Below, in pieces: positions 48,801 through 59,340 of a stretch of DNA of 64,000 nucleotides. The position numbers and the translations under genes are program-made. The stretch spans positions 121,867,501 through 121,931,500 of the forward strand of contig NC_081295.1 in assembly GCF_030435805.1 (NCBI RefSeq). The letters run 5' to 3'. The first letter of the stretch is position 1. Each line of letters opens with the position of its first letter. The notes under the pieces are model-generated. The model did not search any database, had not been told where the DNA came from, and saw nothing but the letters and a program-made list of their open reading frames with translations. Origin of the DNA: Mustela lutreola. Taxonomy: Eukaryota > Chordata > Mammalia > Carnivora > Mustelidae.

Positions 48801-51800
48801 ATACAACAAACATAACAAGGAGATCAGGGACACCAATCCCATCCTGGTGTGAGGTCCAATGACAGAGAAGGTGGCACAGTGGAAGCTGGGGAGGTAAAGC
48901 CACGGGAAACTGAGTCACTTACCTGCATACAGTTTTGCCTTCTTCAGGGCTGAAAGGGAACACACCCTGGTGAGACATGGGCCAGAACAAGTCTGCATAT
49001 TATTGATCTACTGGCACTTGACTCCTCTCTGTGCTGCAGGTAACACTATAACAGGGTAAGGAGAGAGGCTAGAGAGGAGATGCCCTTCTGACATGGGAAG
49101 ACAATAGGATGTTCTGGGAGTTCCCTGGACCGCAGGTCAGAGAGTTGGCATTGCAGGCTGAGTTCCATGCCTGCCAGTTGCTGCTGTGTGACCTTTGCCA
49201 AGTTAGTGCCCTGAGTCTTAAAAACCACAACATTAAAATACAAACTCTGAGAAACAAACTGAGGGTTTGGGAAGGGGGAGGGGTGGGAGGTTATGTGAGC
49301 CTGGTGATGCGTATTATGGAGGGCATGTGTTACATGGATCACTGGGCATGCTGCATAAACAATGAATTCTGAAACACTTAAAAGTTTAAAAAATTAAAAA
49401 AAAATAAAAGATGTCAAAAGCTTCTACACAGCAAAGGAAACAGTCAACAAAACAAAGAGGCAACCCACAGAATGGGAGAAGATGTTCACAAATGACAGTA
49501 TGGCCAAATTTTTGATACCCAGGATCTACAAAAAACTCCTCAAACTCAACACACACAAAACAGATAATTATATCAAAAAATGGGTTGAAGACATGAAGAG
49601 GCACTTCTCCAATGAAGACATACAAATGGCTATCAGACACATGAAAAAATGTTCATCGTCGCTAGCCATCAGGGAGATTCAAATTAAAACCACATTGAGA
49701 TATCACCTTACACCAGTTAGAATGGCCAAAATTAACAAGACAAGAAACAACATGTGTTGGTGAGGATGTGGAGAAAGGGGAACCCTCTTCCACTGTTGGT
49801 GGGAATGCAAGTTGGTGCAGCCCCTTTGGAGAACAGTGTGGGGATTCCTCAAGAAATTGGTGTTGGGTATTATGGAGGGCAAGGATTGCATAGAGCACTG
49901 GGTGTGGTGAAAAAATAATGAATACTGTTATGCTGAAAATCAATTAATTAATTTAAAAAAAATTGAACTTCCCTATGACCCTGCAATTGCACTACTGTGT
50001 ATTTACCCCAAAGATACAGATGGAGTGAAAGAAGGGCCATCTGTACCCTGATGTTTATAGCAGCAATGGCCACGGTCACAAACTGTGAAAGAACCAAGAT
50101 GCCCTTCAATCAATGAATGGATAAGGAATATGTGGTCCATATACACTATGGAGTATTATGCCTCCATCAGAAAGGATGAACACCCAACTTCTGTATCAAC
50201 ACAGAGGGGACTGGAAGAGATTATGCTGAGTGAAATAAGTCAAGCAGAGAGAGTCAATTATTATATGGTTTCACTTATTTGTGGAGCATAACAAATAACA
50301 TGGAGGACATTGGGAGATGGAGAGGAGAAGGGGCGGGGGGTGGGAGGTTTGGGGGAGCCAGGGGGTGGGTATTATGGAGGGTACATATTGCATGGAACAC
50401 TGGGTGTGGTGCATAAACAATGAATTCTGTTACACTGAAAAGAAATTAGAAAAAAAAAAAAAGATGCTTTTTATCCCATACAGCTGAATTGGCATCTTTA
50501 GGAAAAATTTTTAAAAATAAATAAATAAATAAAGGATACATGTAGTTGAATAGTAAAACCATCAAAATAAGAGTTATATTAGAAATCAAAAGCACTTTTA
50601 ACTATTAAATTTCTATTCTCCTACAGACAAGAAGACATAAAGGTTAACCAAGAAAAACAATTTTAACCAGAAGAGACAAAATTAAAAATATAATCTAAGG
50701 TGAAAAAACTCTTAAGTTATTCATTCAGTTTTAGAAACACAAGCATTGCAAGGCCAGTTATCTATATGCATTTGATTTTATGAACAATAGAAGAGACACA
50801 ACTTCTGTGGAAACACTGAACCCATAAGAGTCAGGTAGATCTCCTGGGGCCAGTGGAGAAGAATTTTAATCTCTAAAGAAATTTCATGTTTAAAAAAAAT
50901 TGGTAGCAGTGTGGGAGGTACTTAGCTTAAATACAGTCAACATCTAAATCTGTTTCTTCTCTTTTTTATGGGGTGCAGCAGGATTCAACAATATGTCAAA
51001 ACGTGCATTTCAAATAAATTTTTGATAAAAAAATAGTATTCCTTCAAAGAACAATACACTATGTCCAACTATTCTTGATTACCAAAAGAAAATACATAAT
51101 ACTAACAAATATCATCCACAGAATTTTTCTGAAATGAATGCCAAATCAATTGCATCCCAAATAAAGAAATTGTCACATGGAAAGAAAAACATGCAAAATT
51201 GTTATTCCATCTGCTTTCAATTTGGTTTAAAGGTCAAAAATTATACAATGTATGAAAATGTTTTAGGGAATAAAGTATACATTATTCCATGAATGTAAGA
51301 AAACATTATTACATCCAATGATTTCCAGGAAAGAGAGATATGGGAAATAACAGGGGAAATGAAATAAGGACTGGGATGTTAGGTGAGCTCTATGGTAAAA
51401 GTGGCCCGACATTCTCAGAAAACACATCACTGGACCAGTAACAACTTATCCCATGACATTTCCACCCAAGCTCTTCCCAGTCCTCTACCCAACACTTTGT
51501 GATCAGTACCTCCAGGAACTGGAAAGAAAAGACTCTTCCACGATGGTGTTGAATGGAGGGATCACAATCCTGAATTTAATGACCCCCATTTATTTATATA
51601 GTTTCTCTAAAATATTCCAGAGTATTCAGAACAAGCTGCATTGAAAATTAAAAGCTACAGAGGGGAGGAGTCAAGATGGCGGAGAAGTAGCAGGCTGAGA
51701 CTACATCAGCTAGCAGGAGATCAGCTAGATAACTTATCTAAAGATTGCAAACACCTGCAAATCCATTGGCAGATCAAAGAGAAGAAGAACAGCAATTCTG

Positions 51801-54800
51801 GAAACAGAAAATTAAAAGCTACAAAGGAGGCGGGTAGATCAACCCAAGATGCACAACAGACTCCAGTGACCACCATCATTCCAGGTTTCAAAGCACCATG
51901 TGCGAAAAAATAGCCCAGATGGGGAAAGCCCATGGAGCAAGTTTTGCCTCCCACAAGTTTCCACTTGTCTCTGCATGAAACAGAGAGGGGACACTATGGC
52001 TTAGGGGACAAGAGACCCAAGGATATCCGGACAGTCACTCACCGGCCAGGAAAACAGATTTCCTCCAGTCTGAAAGGCAACACAGGAAACAGGTGAGCTA
52101 AGAACCAGAATGTGTCCTACAAACATGACACAGAAACTTCTGGGAAAAAGACACAACATACCAAGATCTGCCTGGAGTTCATCTGAAAAAAAAAAAAAAA
52201 GTGAAAAATATACATAAACTCCCATCACTAAGAACAGCAAAGGCTGCACCTTGAAAACCCACAAAAGCATCTATATGTCTCCATGAAGATTTAACTCCAG
52301 ACCCCTCAAGCCTCCACAGACCCACCTGTCCTCTCTGGTCCTCCTCAGCCCCCCTCTTCCTGGCCAAGGGCCTACTGTCTGCTTCTCCTCTGCACCAGTT
52401 TCCACACTTGTCGGCCTTGGCCCTGTCCTGCCTTACCTCTGGCGTTCAGTGCCTCTTCCTTTATCTGCTGGTCCTCCTCCTTGTCTCTGTGCAGTTTCTC
52501 CCATTCCTGCATCTCCTGGAGCTTTGCAGTATGTTCTCTCATGATATAGAAGACAGCCCCAAGGTGTAGGATCATCAGCGCAGTCAGGATCACCATGAAA
52601 GCCAGCTTCCAGGGAGAACTCCGAGGGAAGAAGGGTTCTGTGCCCAGCCAGACACCCCATCAGGGCACTGCTCAGGACGGCCCAGCCCGGCATACACAGG
52701 GACCCACAACCAGATAATCCCATCCTTCTAGGAGTGGGAAGTAGTACTGACCTGGGATGTAAATGGCCATTGCCTTCTCCTGGCCCAGGATGGGGTTGAG
52801 GACTGAGCAGGTCACATTCCCTAAAGAGCTGTCCCTCACCACAAGAGTGGCCTCTATGGTGAACAGCCCTTCAGCATCTTGGGCTTGAGTCTCAGAGAAC
52901 ATCAGGAACTTCTCTCCACTTGGAGCTCTCCACTGCACTTGGGGATTTGGGAACCACCCCGAGGCCATGCACACAACTTGGACCCCATCCTCCTCTGGCC
53001 CTGTGATGTGCACATGAGGGGCAGAGCCCACACCTGAAGAGAGAAGGTAGAGAGCACAAGGAGGACACCCAGAGCCCAGGGATTCCAGCAGAACCTTCCT
53101 GTACACAACTCCATGCACAGCACTGCATTTTGGGGGCTCTTTGTTGGGAGTGGTCCCTACAAGGATTATTGTAAGGGGTCCTGCCATGGAGAACAGAAGG
53201 AAGGATCATGGAGACCTGTGGCAGGCCCAGAGAGCAGGCTCTTTTCCCCAACCATGAGGGTGGGAATTCCATCACCCAGAGGGATAGAAGGAGAAATTTG
53301 TTTCCAGGATCCATCCTTCTCTACTCTTCTCAACTCACACACTCTCCAGGGAGTCTGCGGGCACACCCACTGCCACTCAGTCATCACTTCCACCAACCTA
53401 CATACCTCCTGAGCTCGCTCCCTAATATCCACATCTCTGGTTTAGCTGTGCCAGGATTCCTCACAGATGCTTCAGACTCAAATCATGAACTAACTCATGT
53501 TTGGCTCCATCTCTGAGGATAAAGATGAAAATACCCCCAATCTTTCAGCCTTCTTTACATCCAGCCAGCCCTCTGCCACCTACTATTAAGCCTTCACACT
53601 CTGCTTCTGGGCTCCATCCTGTGACTTAACTGAGCCACTGAGAGTTCAGGGAATGTGACTCTAGTAGAGGTTGGAAACTGCTTGAGCCATTGCCCTGTAC
53701 TCTGCCACAGGACAGACATCTTCAGGCTAGCACCGCCTTTCCAGCTGAAGCTGTCCTAGATCAACAAATAGCCACCTGGACAACACCAGCTGAGCAAACC
53801 CAGCCAAGGTCCACTGTCAGAACAAAATATATTAAAAGTACAAGTTTAAAAAAAAAAGTACAAGTTTTATTGTCCCTATTGAAAATAGGGAAAGAAAGCC
53901 CCTTCCCATCTTTTTCTTACAGCATTTATTTGAGGAAACTTGTGATTCTGGGTGTTTTCTCTCCTCTTTGAAATGTATATAAGTACTTAAAAAAAAAAAA
54001 AAAAAAAACAGAAACAAAAACAAATAGGCCTTTGGCAGCTCCATAAGCTAAGAATGTGTTTCTCAAGGACCTGGGAACCCTCTCTTTGAACTACTCACAC
54101 CAAAGAAGACAGCAACCCTCTCTCCCCCTTCTCTGCCAGGGTAGGAGCCTAACCTCAGTGGGCACCATGATCCACGTGTAAAATCACCGCCCATCATCAT
54201 AATGGGAGAATTGGTAAAAAAACACACAAGCAAACAAATACCAAAAACCAAAAACAAAAAACAAAAAACAAACAAGCAAACAAAAAAACTCCACTACTTT
54301 ATCATTTATTTGTCTGGGAAACTCTTCATTTCTCCTTATATTCTGAATGATCCCCTTGCTGGTTTCATGGCTACAATTTTTTTTTTCTTTTTAGCACATT
54401 GAATATATCACACCACTCCATCTCCATTCTGGCCTGCAGAGTTCCTGTTGAAAATTCCACTGAGTATATGTGAAAGTGTTGAATCACTATATCACACACC
54501 TGAAATGAATATAACACTCTATGTTATCTACACTGGAATTTTTTTCTTATTTTTACAATAGGTGAATTTGTTTTTCCTCAGGATAAAGCCAATTATCTAG
54601 CTTACATGATCATCCAATTTCCAAGCAAATATAAGGTGAACCATCTAGAACAAATGGTGCTGGCAAGTCCACCTACTTGAGGGCTCATAACTGTTGATCC
54701 TGAGAACGTGTATGGAATGAGTTCTGTCTGAATATGGAAAAGATGAGATTTCTTCTGTCTTTGCATTTCTTGATAGAATCTCTGTGATGCACAGCACATT

Positions 54801-57800
54801 GTGGTTAATGCTAATTTAATAATAAAAAGGATCTTTCTTCCTACTATCTTAGAAACAAGATTATGGGTTGAAAGATTATGTTTTTAATTATATTTCCCCT
54901 ACATGACTGAAGATTTATGAGTAAGACCTGTTAAGATTAGCCAAACACAGCCCAGATGAGCTGAACTCCCTGAATGCCAGATTTTAAAAATGCTCTTTGT
55001 TATAGGCCACTGAGATTTCTATGTCTGTGTTACACAGAATTGTGGCAGCAATCTATAGCTTACACATAAAATCAATATTTCTACCACTAAACAACCAAAT
55101 TTAAAAAAAAAAAAACTGTGAGTACCTAAAGTCCCTTGTCCCCAAATGTCCTCACTCAGCTGGGTCTACATCCAAACCTCTCTGATGCTGGAGTGCTCCT
55201 TTCCCACCACACTGCCTCTACATGAATGCAGGGGGCCATCCTCTTCACCCCATAACTACATCCAGGCCTCCAATCTTGCTCACCTTCCATACACCTTCCA
55301 TTACAGCTGCCAAAGCAAACCTGCCCTCACACACCTCGCTCCACTGCTCTGTTGAAAATTCCCTCAGCCCTGCATCTAAACGACATAAGAGCACACAAAA
55401 CCTTTGATGGTCTGGTATTACCACCCCCACTACCCCACAAATGAAACTCCTATCCACTTCCGCCCCAATCCCACCATCTGCACGTGTCAGAGAGTACACA
55501 GTCCAGGCCCGGGACAATTCGGTTGATTGCTCAGAACCACAATCACCATGCTGTGTATGCCCCACACAGATCCATCAACCAGAAGGCCATTTCAGAACAC
55601 TGTCCACTTCACTCAAATGTCTGCTCAAGTGTGCATTACTCATGGGCTTCTCCTGATAAACCCTTTCTCTGTGCAACTGGACCTAGAACACCTCTATATT
55701 CTGAATAGTCACTTCTCACCACCCTCCCATTCACCTTCACACCAATCATGTGGCCTCTCTCTCTGCCCAGACTCACCAGCCACACTCCTCCCTCAGGTGG
55801 ATTACATGGGTTGTTCTTTTGCTTGGAACTCTCACACCTAAAATATTTATTTGGCTAAATCTCTACTCACCATCATCTAACATTGTCTATATCCTATCTA
55901 TTTCTTTATTTATTGTCTGTATAATATAAACTCTACAGGTCAGGGACCTTTATTTGTTACACTGAGATATCCAGGTGCAGAGAACATTGCTATCACGTAC
56001 CAGAAGTTCTATATATTTAAACTGAATAAATGAAGAGTGAAAGACCCACTTTCTCTCTTGTATAAATTGAGGGCTATTAATTTAGATCCTGAGGTGGCTC
56101 CAAATTCCAGTACTGCAGGTGAATAAACACCAATCAGCAACCCACCTGCCACCTTCAGTTCCAAACCAGCCTCTTCATGGAAGATTCCCATTCTGAAGAA
56201 GCAGGTATACAGCCCGTTGTCGAAAGCCTGGACATTGTGGATGCGCACAGCAGCCTCCCCCTGGGTGAGGAAATCCTTCACAAGTGAGGTTCGCCCTCTG
56301 TACTGAGGCAACTGCTCTTCTCTCTGCTCCCGCTGGTTTTGATAGATGAACACTGCTTCTGAGAACTTGGAGCGGAACCACCGCAGCTCCATATTCTCCA
56401 CATCCATGGTTGGGGACACAAGACATGGCAGCGTGACGTCCGCACCCAGCACTGCCACGATGGGTTCGGAGGGGCCAATCACCATAAACTCCTCTGTGGA
56501 CACAGACAGAAGTGAGAGAGCTCCATAGATGCAGGACAGGAAAGGAAACGCACTGGCAGGAGGGAGGCCCTAACTGAGGGACTCAGCTGTCACAACTCCT
56601 AATGGGACAATTTTATCCTACAACAACTTTGAAACACACAAATGGTGTCAAAGAGACTCCTCAGCAGCCTGTGCTCCTGACTCCAGGCCCTTCCATGAAG
56701 GACTCTCTAACTTAGTAGGTCCAACCTTACCACAGGCATCACAATCACCAGGAAAGCCTGTGAAACACAGACTGGTGGGCTCTACCCCCAGGCCTCCTGG
56801 TTCAGTAGGTCTGGAGTGGGTCCAAGAATGTACATTTTAAGGAGGTGGTGAGAAGCTGATACTGATGTCCAAGGGACCACACTCTGAAAACCACAACTCT
56901 AATCTGCCTCCTCTTAGGACAGGACTGAAAACTCACCAAAAAACACTACTGTGGCCAGGTGGTAACATCCTATTCACTGCACCACACCTGAAACTTTCCT
57001 ACACCTGCTCCTAAATTTATTATTTCTGCCTATGTCTTTGTTCTCTGCTGAATTTTATGTGCACTAAAAACTAGTCCTCACAGCTACTTCCATTAAAACC
57101 TGCCTTCACTCCACTGCTCCCAGAACCCAAATCACTACTTGTTCCCAAAGAAGGTTCATCCCACTGTCCCCAGCCCCTCGGAGGCCTTGGTCTTCTAAGA
57201 CCTGGTCGATATGTCACACCAGGACACTTCTGCAGGACAAACCCTACCAGACAACCAAACACTGACTTCTCAGCTCCTGTGCTACTCAAATTTGGCTGAG
57301 TCACTATCTGTCTCACCTGGGGGATGACAATTACTAGTCTCCCTGTGACATCCTCCTTCCAGTCAATGTCTGTGAACCTTTAAACCTGAAACCAAAACCA
57401 TTTCCTTCCTCTACCAAAGCCCTTCAATGCTTCTGCAGTTGCCCAAGTGATCCCGAGCCCATTAAGGAAAACCCTCCCTGCTCTCTGATCCCCAACTTCT
57501 GCTTCTCTCCCCCTCATTCACTCTGCTCCGCCCAACATTCACCTCCTCTGCTCCTTGAACAACCAGGCACACTGCCAGCTTTGTCTGGCTGCTCCTCACT
57601 GTGGAGAACCTCTTTCCATGGGATCCAGACAGGCTCCTCCCCGCACCTCCATGACTTTGTTTCCATCTCACTGCATACAGTGACCACCTTATGGAGCACT
57701 GCTGCCAGCCCACTTGCCATCCTGCAGCCCTGACTGCCCCACCTGCTCCACATCCTTGTCCCATGCTCTCCACTCTTCTAACAGACATAGACTGTACGGG

Positions 57801-58344
57801 GTTGTGGTGTTCAGTACTCGCTGTCCCTGCCAGAATGTAAGCTCTATAAAGACAGAGACTGTCTGCTTTGTACAAAGTAGCACCTAACATGTACTCAGTG
57901 CCCTATAAATATTTATGAAATGGAAGTACCAGTAAACCCAGGAAACAAAAAGCCAATAAAGCCAGGAAACAAAAAAAATAAAGAGAAAATTATTTTCATA
58001 CTATTCATAGTGAAATTCACATTTTTTTGCTTTAGAGACATAAACTCATTAGAGCACTGCCATGCTCCCCTGCCCTTATTTTGAAGTTCTGGGATTCTTC
58101 TTATGTGTTTAATTTCAAATAGCAGTTGGGGATCTCCAGAATCTGTATAGAGCCAGGGACTCCACCAATAGCCATTTGTCCTGATGGAGACAGCAGCAGA
58201 GTTCCGGGGGCTCTCACCCACCCCAGGGAGACACAGAAAGGGGGAGGGGACACACTCACCTGCAGAGCCCCCAGCAGGCACTTGCAAGAGGAGAAGCAGG
58301 GAGGAGAGATGGGAAAGCAAAGAGCCCCTGCAGCAATTCTCCAT
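44519..58344 (-). CDS. Butyrophilin-like gene (IgV-IgC-TM-coiled coil-B30.2), nine coding exons
   Basis: A type I membrane protein of the butyrophilin family, which regulates T cells (including gamma-delta T cells) from the surface of epithelial or antigen-presenting cells. Coding exons: 58260-58344, 56146-56493, 52752-53033, 52437-52637, 52162-52182, 52043-52069, 48923-48949, 45527-45553 and 44519-45168. They total 1668 nt with every intron in phase 1, giving 555 residues and a TAA stop. Domains: signal peptide 1 to ~28, IgV ~29-144, IgC-like ~145-238, transmembrane ~250-272, coiled coil and heptad repeats ~273-339, B30.2 340 to about 505, then a free tail. Length and exon sizes (348 and 282 nt Ig exons) are typical of the family. 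No stop or frameshift is seen, so it looks functional. The [10 protein letters not shown] stem and [12 protein letters not shown] linker recall the MHC-linked BTNL1 group from memory, so the orthologue is unassigned. Extra small exons, 5'UTR and 3'UTR could be missed. Confidence 0.92.
45527..45553 (-). CDS. BTN-like exon 8: 27-nt heptad exon (DWRKENFQA)
   Basis: Acceptor TTTGTAG and donor GCCT|GTGAGT. The last exon base is T rather than the usual G, so the codon across the next junction is TTG (Leu) instead of GTG (Val). The intron side of the donor is a perfect GTGAGT, so splicing is still plausible. Confidence 0.82.
45730..45835 (+). repeat. CT-rich tract and (CA)n microsatellite in the last intron
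   Basis: A (CA)n run of about 20 units at 45775-45816 between CT-rich blocks; likely polymorphic. The VCVCVC frames are artefacts. Confidence 0.93.
45836..48922. other. Intron between heptad exons 7 and 8 (rest)
   Basis: No further exon with proper splice sites and no repeat was recognised. More 21/27-nt heptad exons could be hidden here; they are hard to exclude by eye. Confidence 0.45.
48923..48949 (-). CDS. BTN-like exon 7: 27-nt heptad exon (ALKKAKLYA)
   Basis: Acceptor CCCTTTCAG and donor TGCAG|GTAAGT, a consensus match; adds nine residues in phase 1. Separated from exon 6 by a ~3.1-kb intron that contains L1 insertions. Confidence 0.85.
49245..49407 (+). mobile_element. Short L1 3'-end fragment
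   Basis: AAACAAACTGAGGGTTTGGG, ATGGATCACTGGGCATGCTG and CATAAACAATGAATTCTGAA, then an A-rich tail: L1 3'UTR only. Next to another L1 insertion, inside the intron between heptad exons 6 and 7. Confidence 0.85.
49408..50462 (+). mobile_element. 5'-truncated L1 insertion
   Basis: ORF2 C-terminal region (AAAAGCTTCTACACAGCAAA...; [32 protein letters not shown]) through the 3'UTR and A-tail. A second, ~105-bp L1 3' end interrupts it at 49858-49963. Non-coding, intronic to the butyrophilin-like gene. Confidence 0.9.
49858..49963 (+). mobile_element. Very short L1 3' end nested in another L1
   Basis: Between CAAGAAATTG and a second AAAATTGAACTT the ORF2 text is broken by TGTTGGGTATTATGGAGGGC ... 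CTGTTATGCTGAAAATC and an A-tail, i.e. the last ~85 bp of an L1 3'UTR. ORF2 resumes immediately afterwards. Confidence 0.8.
50470..51642. other. Intronic AT-rich sequence, nothing recognised
   Basis: AT-rich intron of the butyrophilin-like gene. No exon, SINE or L1 text recognised. Confidence 0.5.
51660..51806 (+). mobile_element. L1 5'-end-only insertion with target-site duplication
   Basis: A 147-bp piece identical in layout to the first ~147 bp of the young L1 (GGGGAGGAGTCAAGATGGCGG ... GCAATTCTGGAAACA). It is flanked by a perfect 17-bp duplication, GAAAATTAAAAGCTACA, at 51643-51659 and 51807-51823. No L1 3' end or independent poly-A tail is present. The L1 sequence at the break continues GAAAAACA, overlapping the target's GAAAA. 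Confidence 0.9.
52043..52069 (-). CDS. BTN-like exon 6: 27-nt heptad exon (DWRKSVFLA)
   Basis: Acceptor GCCTTTCAG and donor GGCCG|GTGAGT; adds nine residues in phase. Resembles exon 8 (DWRKENFQA), so the two probably arose by exon duplication. Confidence 0.82.
52162..52182 (-). CDS. BTN-like exon 5: 21-nt heptad exon (DELQADL)
   Basis: A 21-nt micro-exon between a T-run acceptor (TTTTTTCAG) and donor TTG|GTATGT. It adds exactly seven residues, DELQADL, in the correct phase. 21- and 27-nt heptad exons are a known feature of butyrophilin genes. Confidence 0.85.
52437..52637 (-). CDS. BTN-like exon 4: stem, transmembrane helix and coiled coil
   Basis: Acceptor GCACAG|AACCC and donor CAGAG|GTAAGG (201 nt). 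Encodes [11 protein letters not shown], then a ~22-residue hydrophobic helix ([22 protein letters not shown]), then a charged juxtamembrane helix ([20 protein letters not shown]) predicted to form a coiled coil for dimerisation. This exon carries more coiled coil than a bare TM exon. Confidence 0.92.
52752..53033 (-). CDS. BTN-like exon 3: IgC-like domain
   Basis: Acceptor CTTCAG|GTGTGG and donor CCCAG|GTCAGT give the usual 282-nt exon. It encodes [19 protein letters not shown]..., ending [12 protein letters not shown]. Cysteines in [12 protein letters not shown] and NVTCSVLN form the expected pair, and NVT is a potential N-glycosylation site. [12 protein letters not shown] is the family signature. 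Confidence 0.95.
53034..54464. other. Intron 2, 3' part
   Basis: No further exon recognised. A-rich runs occur near 53990-54010 and 54240-54290. The open frames overlapping exon 3 extend into intron only because no stop occurs. Confidence 0.5.
54465..54560 (+). mobile_element. Old L1 3'-end fragment
   Basis: GTTGAATCACTATATCACACACCTGAAATGAATATAACACTCTATGTTATCTACACTGGAATT resembles the 3' end shared by older mammalian L1s. Short and diverged; in intron 2. Confidence 0.6.
55150..56035 (+). repeat. L2 LINE fossil, 3' region
   Basis: The 3' part reads CTCTACAGGTCAGGGACCTTTATTTGTTAC, then AAACTGAATAAATGAA, the pattern of L2 3' ends (GGGCAGGGACC...GAATGAATGAA). C-rich text to the left is L2-like. 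Limits are approximate; very old. Confidence 0.55.
56146..56493 (-). CDS. BTN-like exon 2: IgV domain
   Basis: Acceptor CCACAG|AGGAG and donor GGCAG|GTGGGT give a 348-nt exon. It encodes [20 protein letters not shown]..., with the disulphide cysteines in VTLPCLV and LYTCFF, the ELRWFRS core tryptophan, QYRGRTSLV and the DNGLYTC motif near the second cysteine. These match the membrane-distal IgV of butyrophilins, which mediates receptor contact in the family. Confidence 0.95.
56720..56905 (+). mobile_element. MER5-type hAT-Charlie DNA transposon fossil
   Basis: CATCACAATCACCAGGAAAGC, CCCCCAGGCCTCCTGGTTCAGTAGGTCTGG.GTGGG, ATGTACATTTTAAGGAGG and CTCTGAAAACCACAACTCTA follow the MER5A consensus order (CATCACCTGG..., CAGACCTACTGAATCAG..., TTGAGAACCACTG). 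Non-autonomous; lies in intron 1. Confidence 0.75.
57350..57930 (+). repeat. L2 LINE fossil, 3' region
   Basis: CCAGAATGTAAGCTCTATAAAGACAGAGAC...TAACATGTACTCAGTGCCC.TAAATATTTATGAAATG follows the L2 3' end (TGTAAGCTCC.TGAGGGCAGGGAC ... AATAAATATTTGTTGAATG). Left limit approximate. The 142-codon minus frame here is antisense to the fossil and not a gene. Confidence 0.65.
58260..58344 (-). CDS. BTN-like exon 1: start codon and signal peptide
   Basis: ATG at 58344 opens [20 protein letters not shown] followed by QVPAGGSA, a basic N-end, leucine-rich core and small-residue cleavage region. An upstream in-frame non-AUG extension exists, but this ATG gives the right signal-peptide length. Donor is TGCAG|GTGAGT; the exon ends after the first base of codon 29. 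Confidence 0.85.
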
Positions 58345-58419
58345 TTCCTCAGACCTGGGGTGACACAGGGCAAGGGGCAGGTGACACATCCAGAGGAAGG
58401 AGGGCCAACTCAGAGCTCT

Positions 58420-59150
58420 GGGCCTCAGAGCAGACAGGAGGGCTCAGGGCTGGCAACAGTCCACAGCAAGAGCACAGCCTTTCCTACTGCTCAGTATGCT
58501 GATGAGGTGGGGGACCCACAACCCTGATGCCAAGAAAGCCCTCCCAGCCCTTTTGAAACTTTCCCAGCCTGATCTGCCCACAGGACCAGACCCTTCCCGC
58601 CTCAGCACAGAGGCCTCCTCCATGTCTGCCTAAGTCACAGGCCACTACAGAGGTCCAGGGACACAAGGTGTAGACTCAGGGCCCTCCCCATGAAGGACAC
58701 ACAAGCTCCTGTGTGCTGTTCTTCTGTTGACCCCTAATTGTGACCAGGGAATGACTAATAAGCATGACAGTCAGACTGCGTCCTCCTCAAGGACACTGTG
58801 GCTCCCACCACCTGCACGTTGTTCTAGGGTCCTTTGATAAGTGGGTTCACCCTGATTTCAGCTTCTGCCTCTTGCAGCCTTTTTCTGCTCAGGGTCAAGG
58901 ACGTAGACTTGCTCATAGCTGAAGCAGACAATTCCCCATAAACAGTTAATCCTCATCTTCTCTATCTTTGAGGAGTATCTGACTCAGGATAAAAGATCCC
59001 AGCAGAGCCGTGAGAAGCACAGGATAAAATGAGACCTGGTCAAAAAGAAGGGCTTCAAACCACTGACCCTGAGAGGGGAGGGGGTCAGCCAGTGGTCCTG
59101 GGAAGGACAGATTCTGGGGCTGACTGCTAAGATCTCCTCCATACTAAGCC
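58420..59150. other. Region upstream of the butyrophilin-like start codon
   Basis: Should contain the 5'UTR and promoter, but no TATA box, CpG island or consensus site stands out. No upstream non-coding exon could be fixed by eye. Confidence 0.4.
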
Positions 59151-59159
59151 ACCTGCTGT

Positions 59160-59340
59160 GGGAATCACCTGAGGCAAGTTTCTTGACCTACTCTGCCCCA
59201 CGTCCTATCTGCAATATGGAGAGAGTAATAAGATCTCGTCCTACTTATGTATAAGAAGTATCCTATGAATGTATGTATGGAGAGTCAGTGCACTTTAGAA
59301 CAGTGCCTGTTCCTAGGAAAGCTACAGAAATGTCATTAAG
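59160..59340 (+). repeat. MIR SINE fossil
   Basis: CTGAGGCAAGTTTCTTGACC, then TATCTGCAATATGGAGAGAGTAATAAGATC, and ACAGTGCCTGTTCCTAGGAAAG follow MIR order (GGCAAGT..CTTAACC ... ATCTGTAAAATGGGGATAATAATA ... CAGTGCCTGGCACATAG). Diverged. Confidence 0.65.

Noticed and set aside
53208-53516. Plus-strand frames across the IgC exon region
   Set aside because: They are shadows of the minus-strand BTN-like exon and its intron.
57462-57890. 142-codon minus-strand frame
   Set aside because: Antisense to an L2 fossil in intron 1, with composition-driven openness only.
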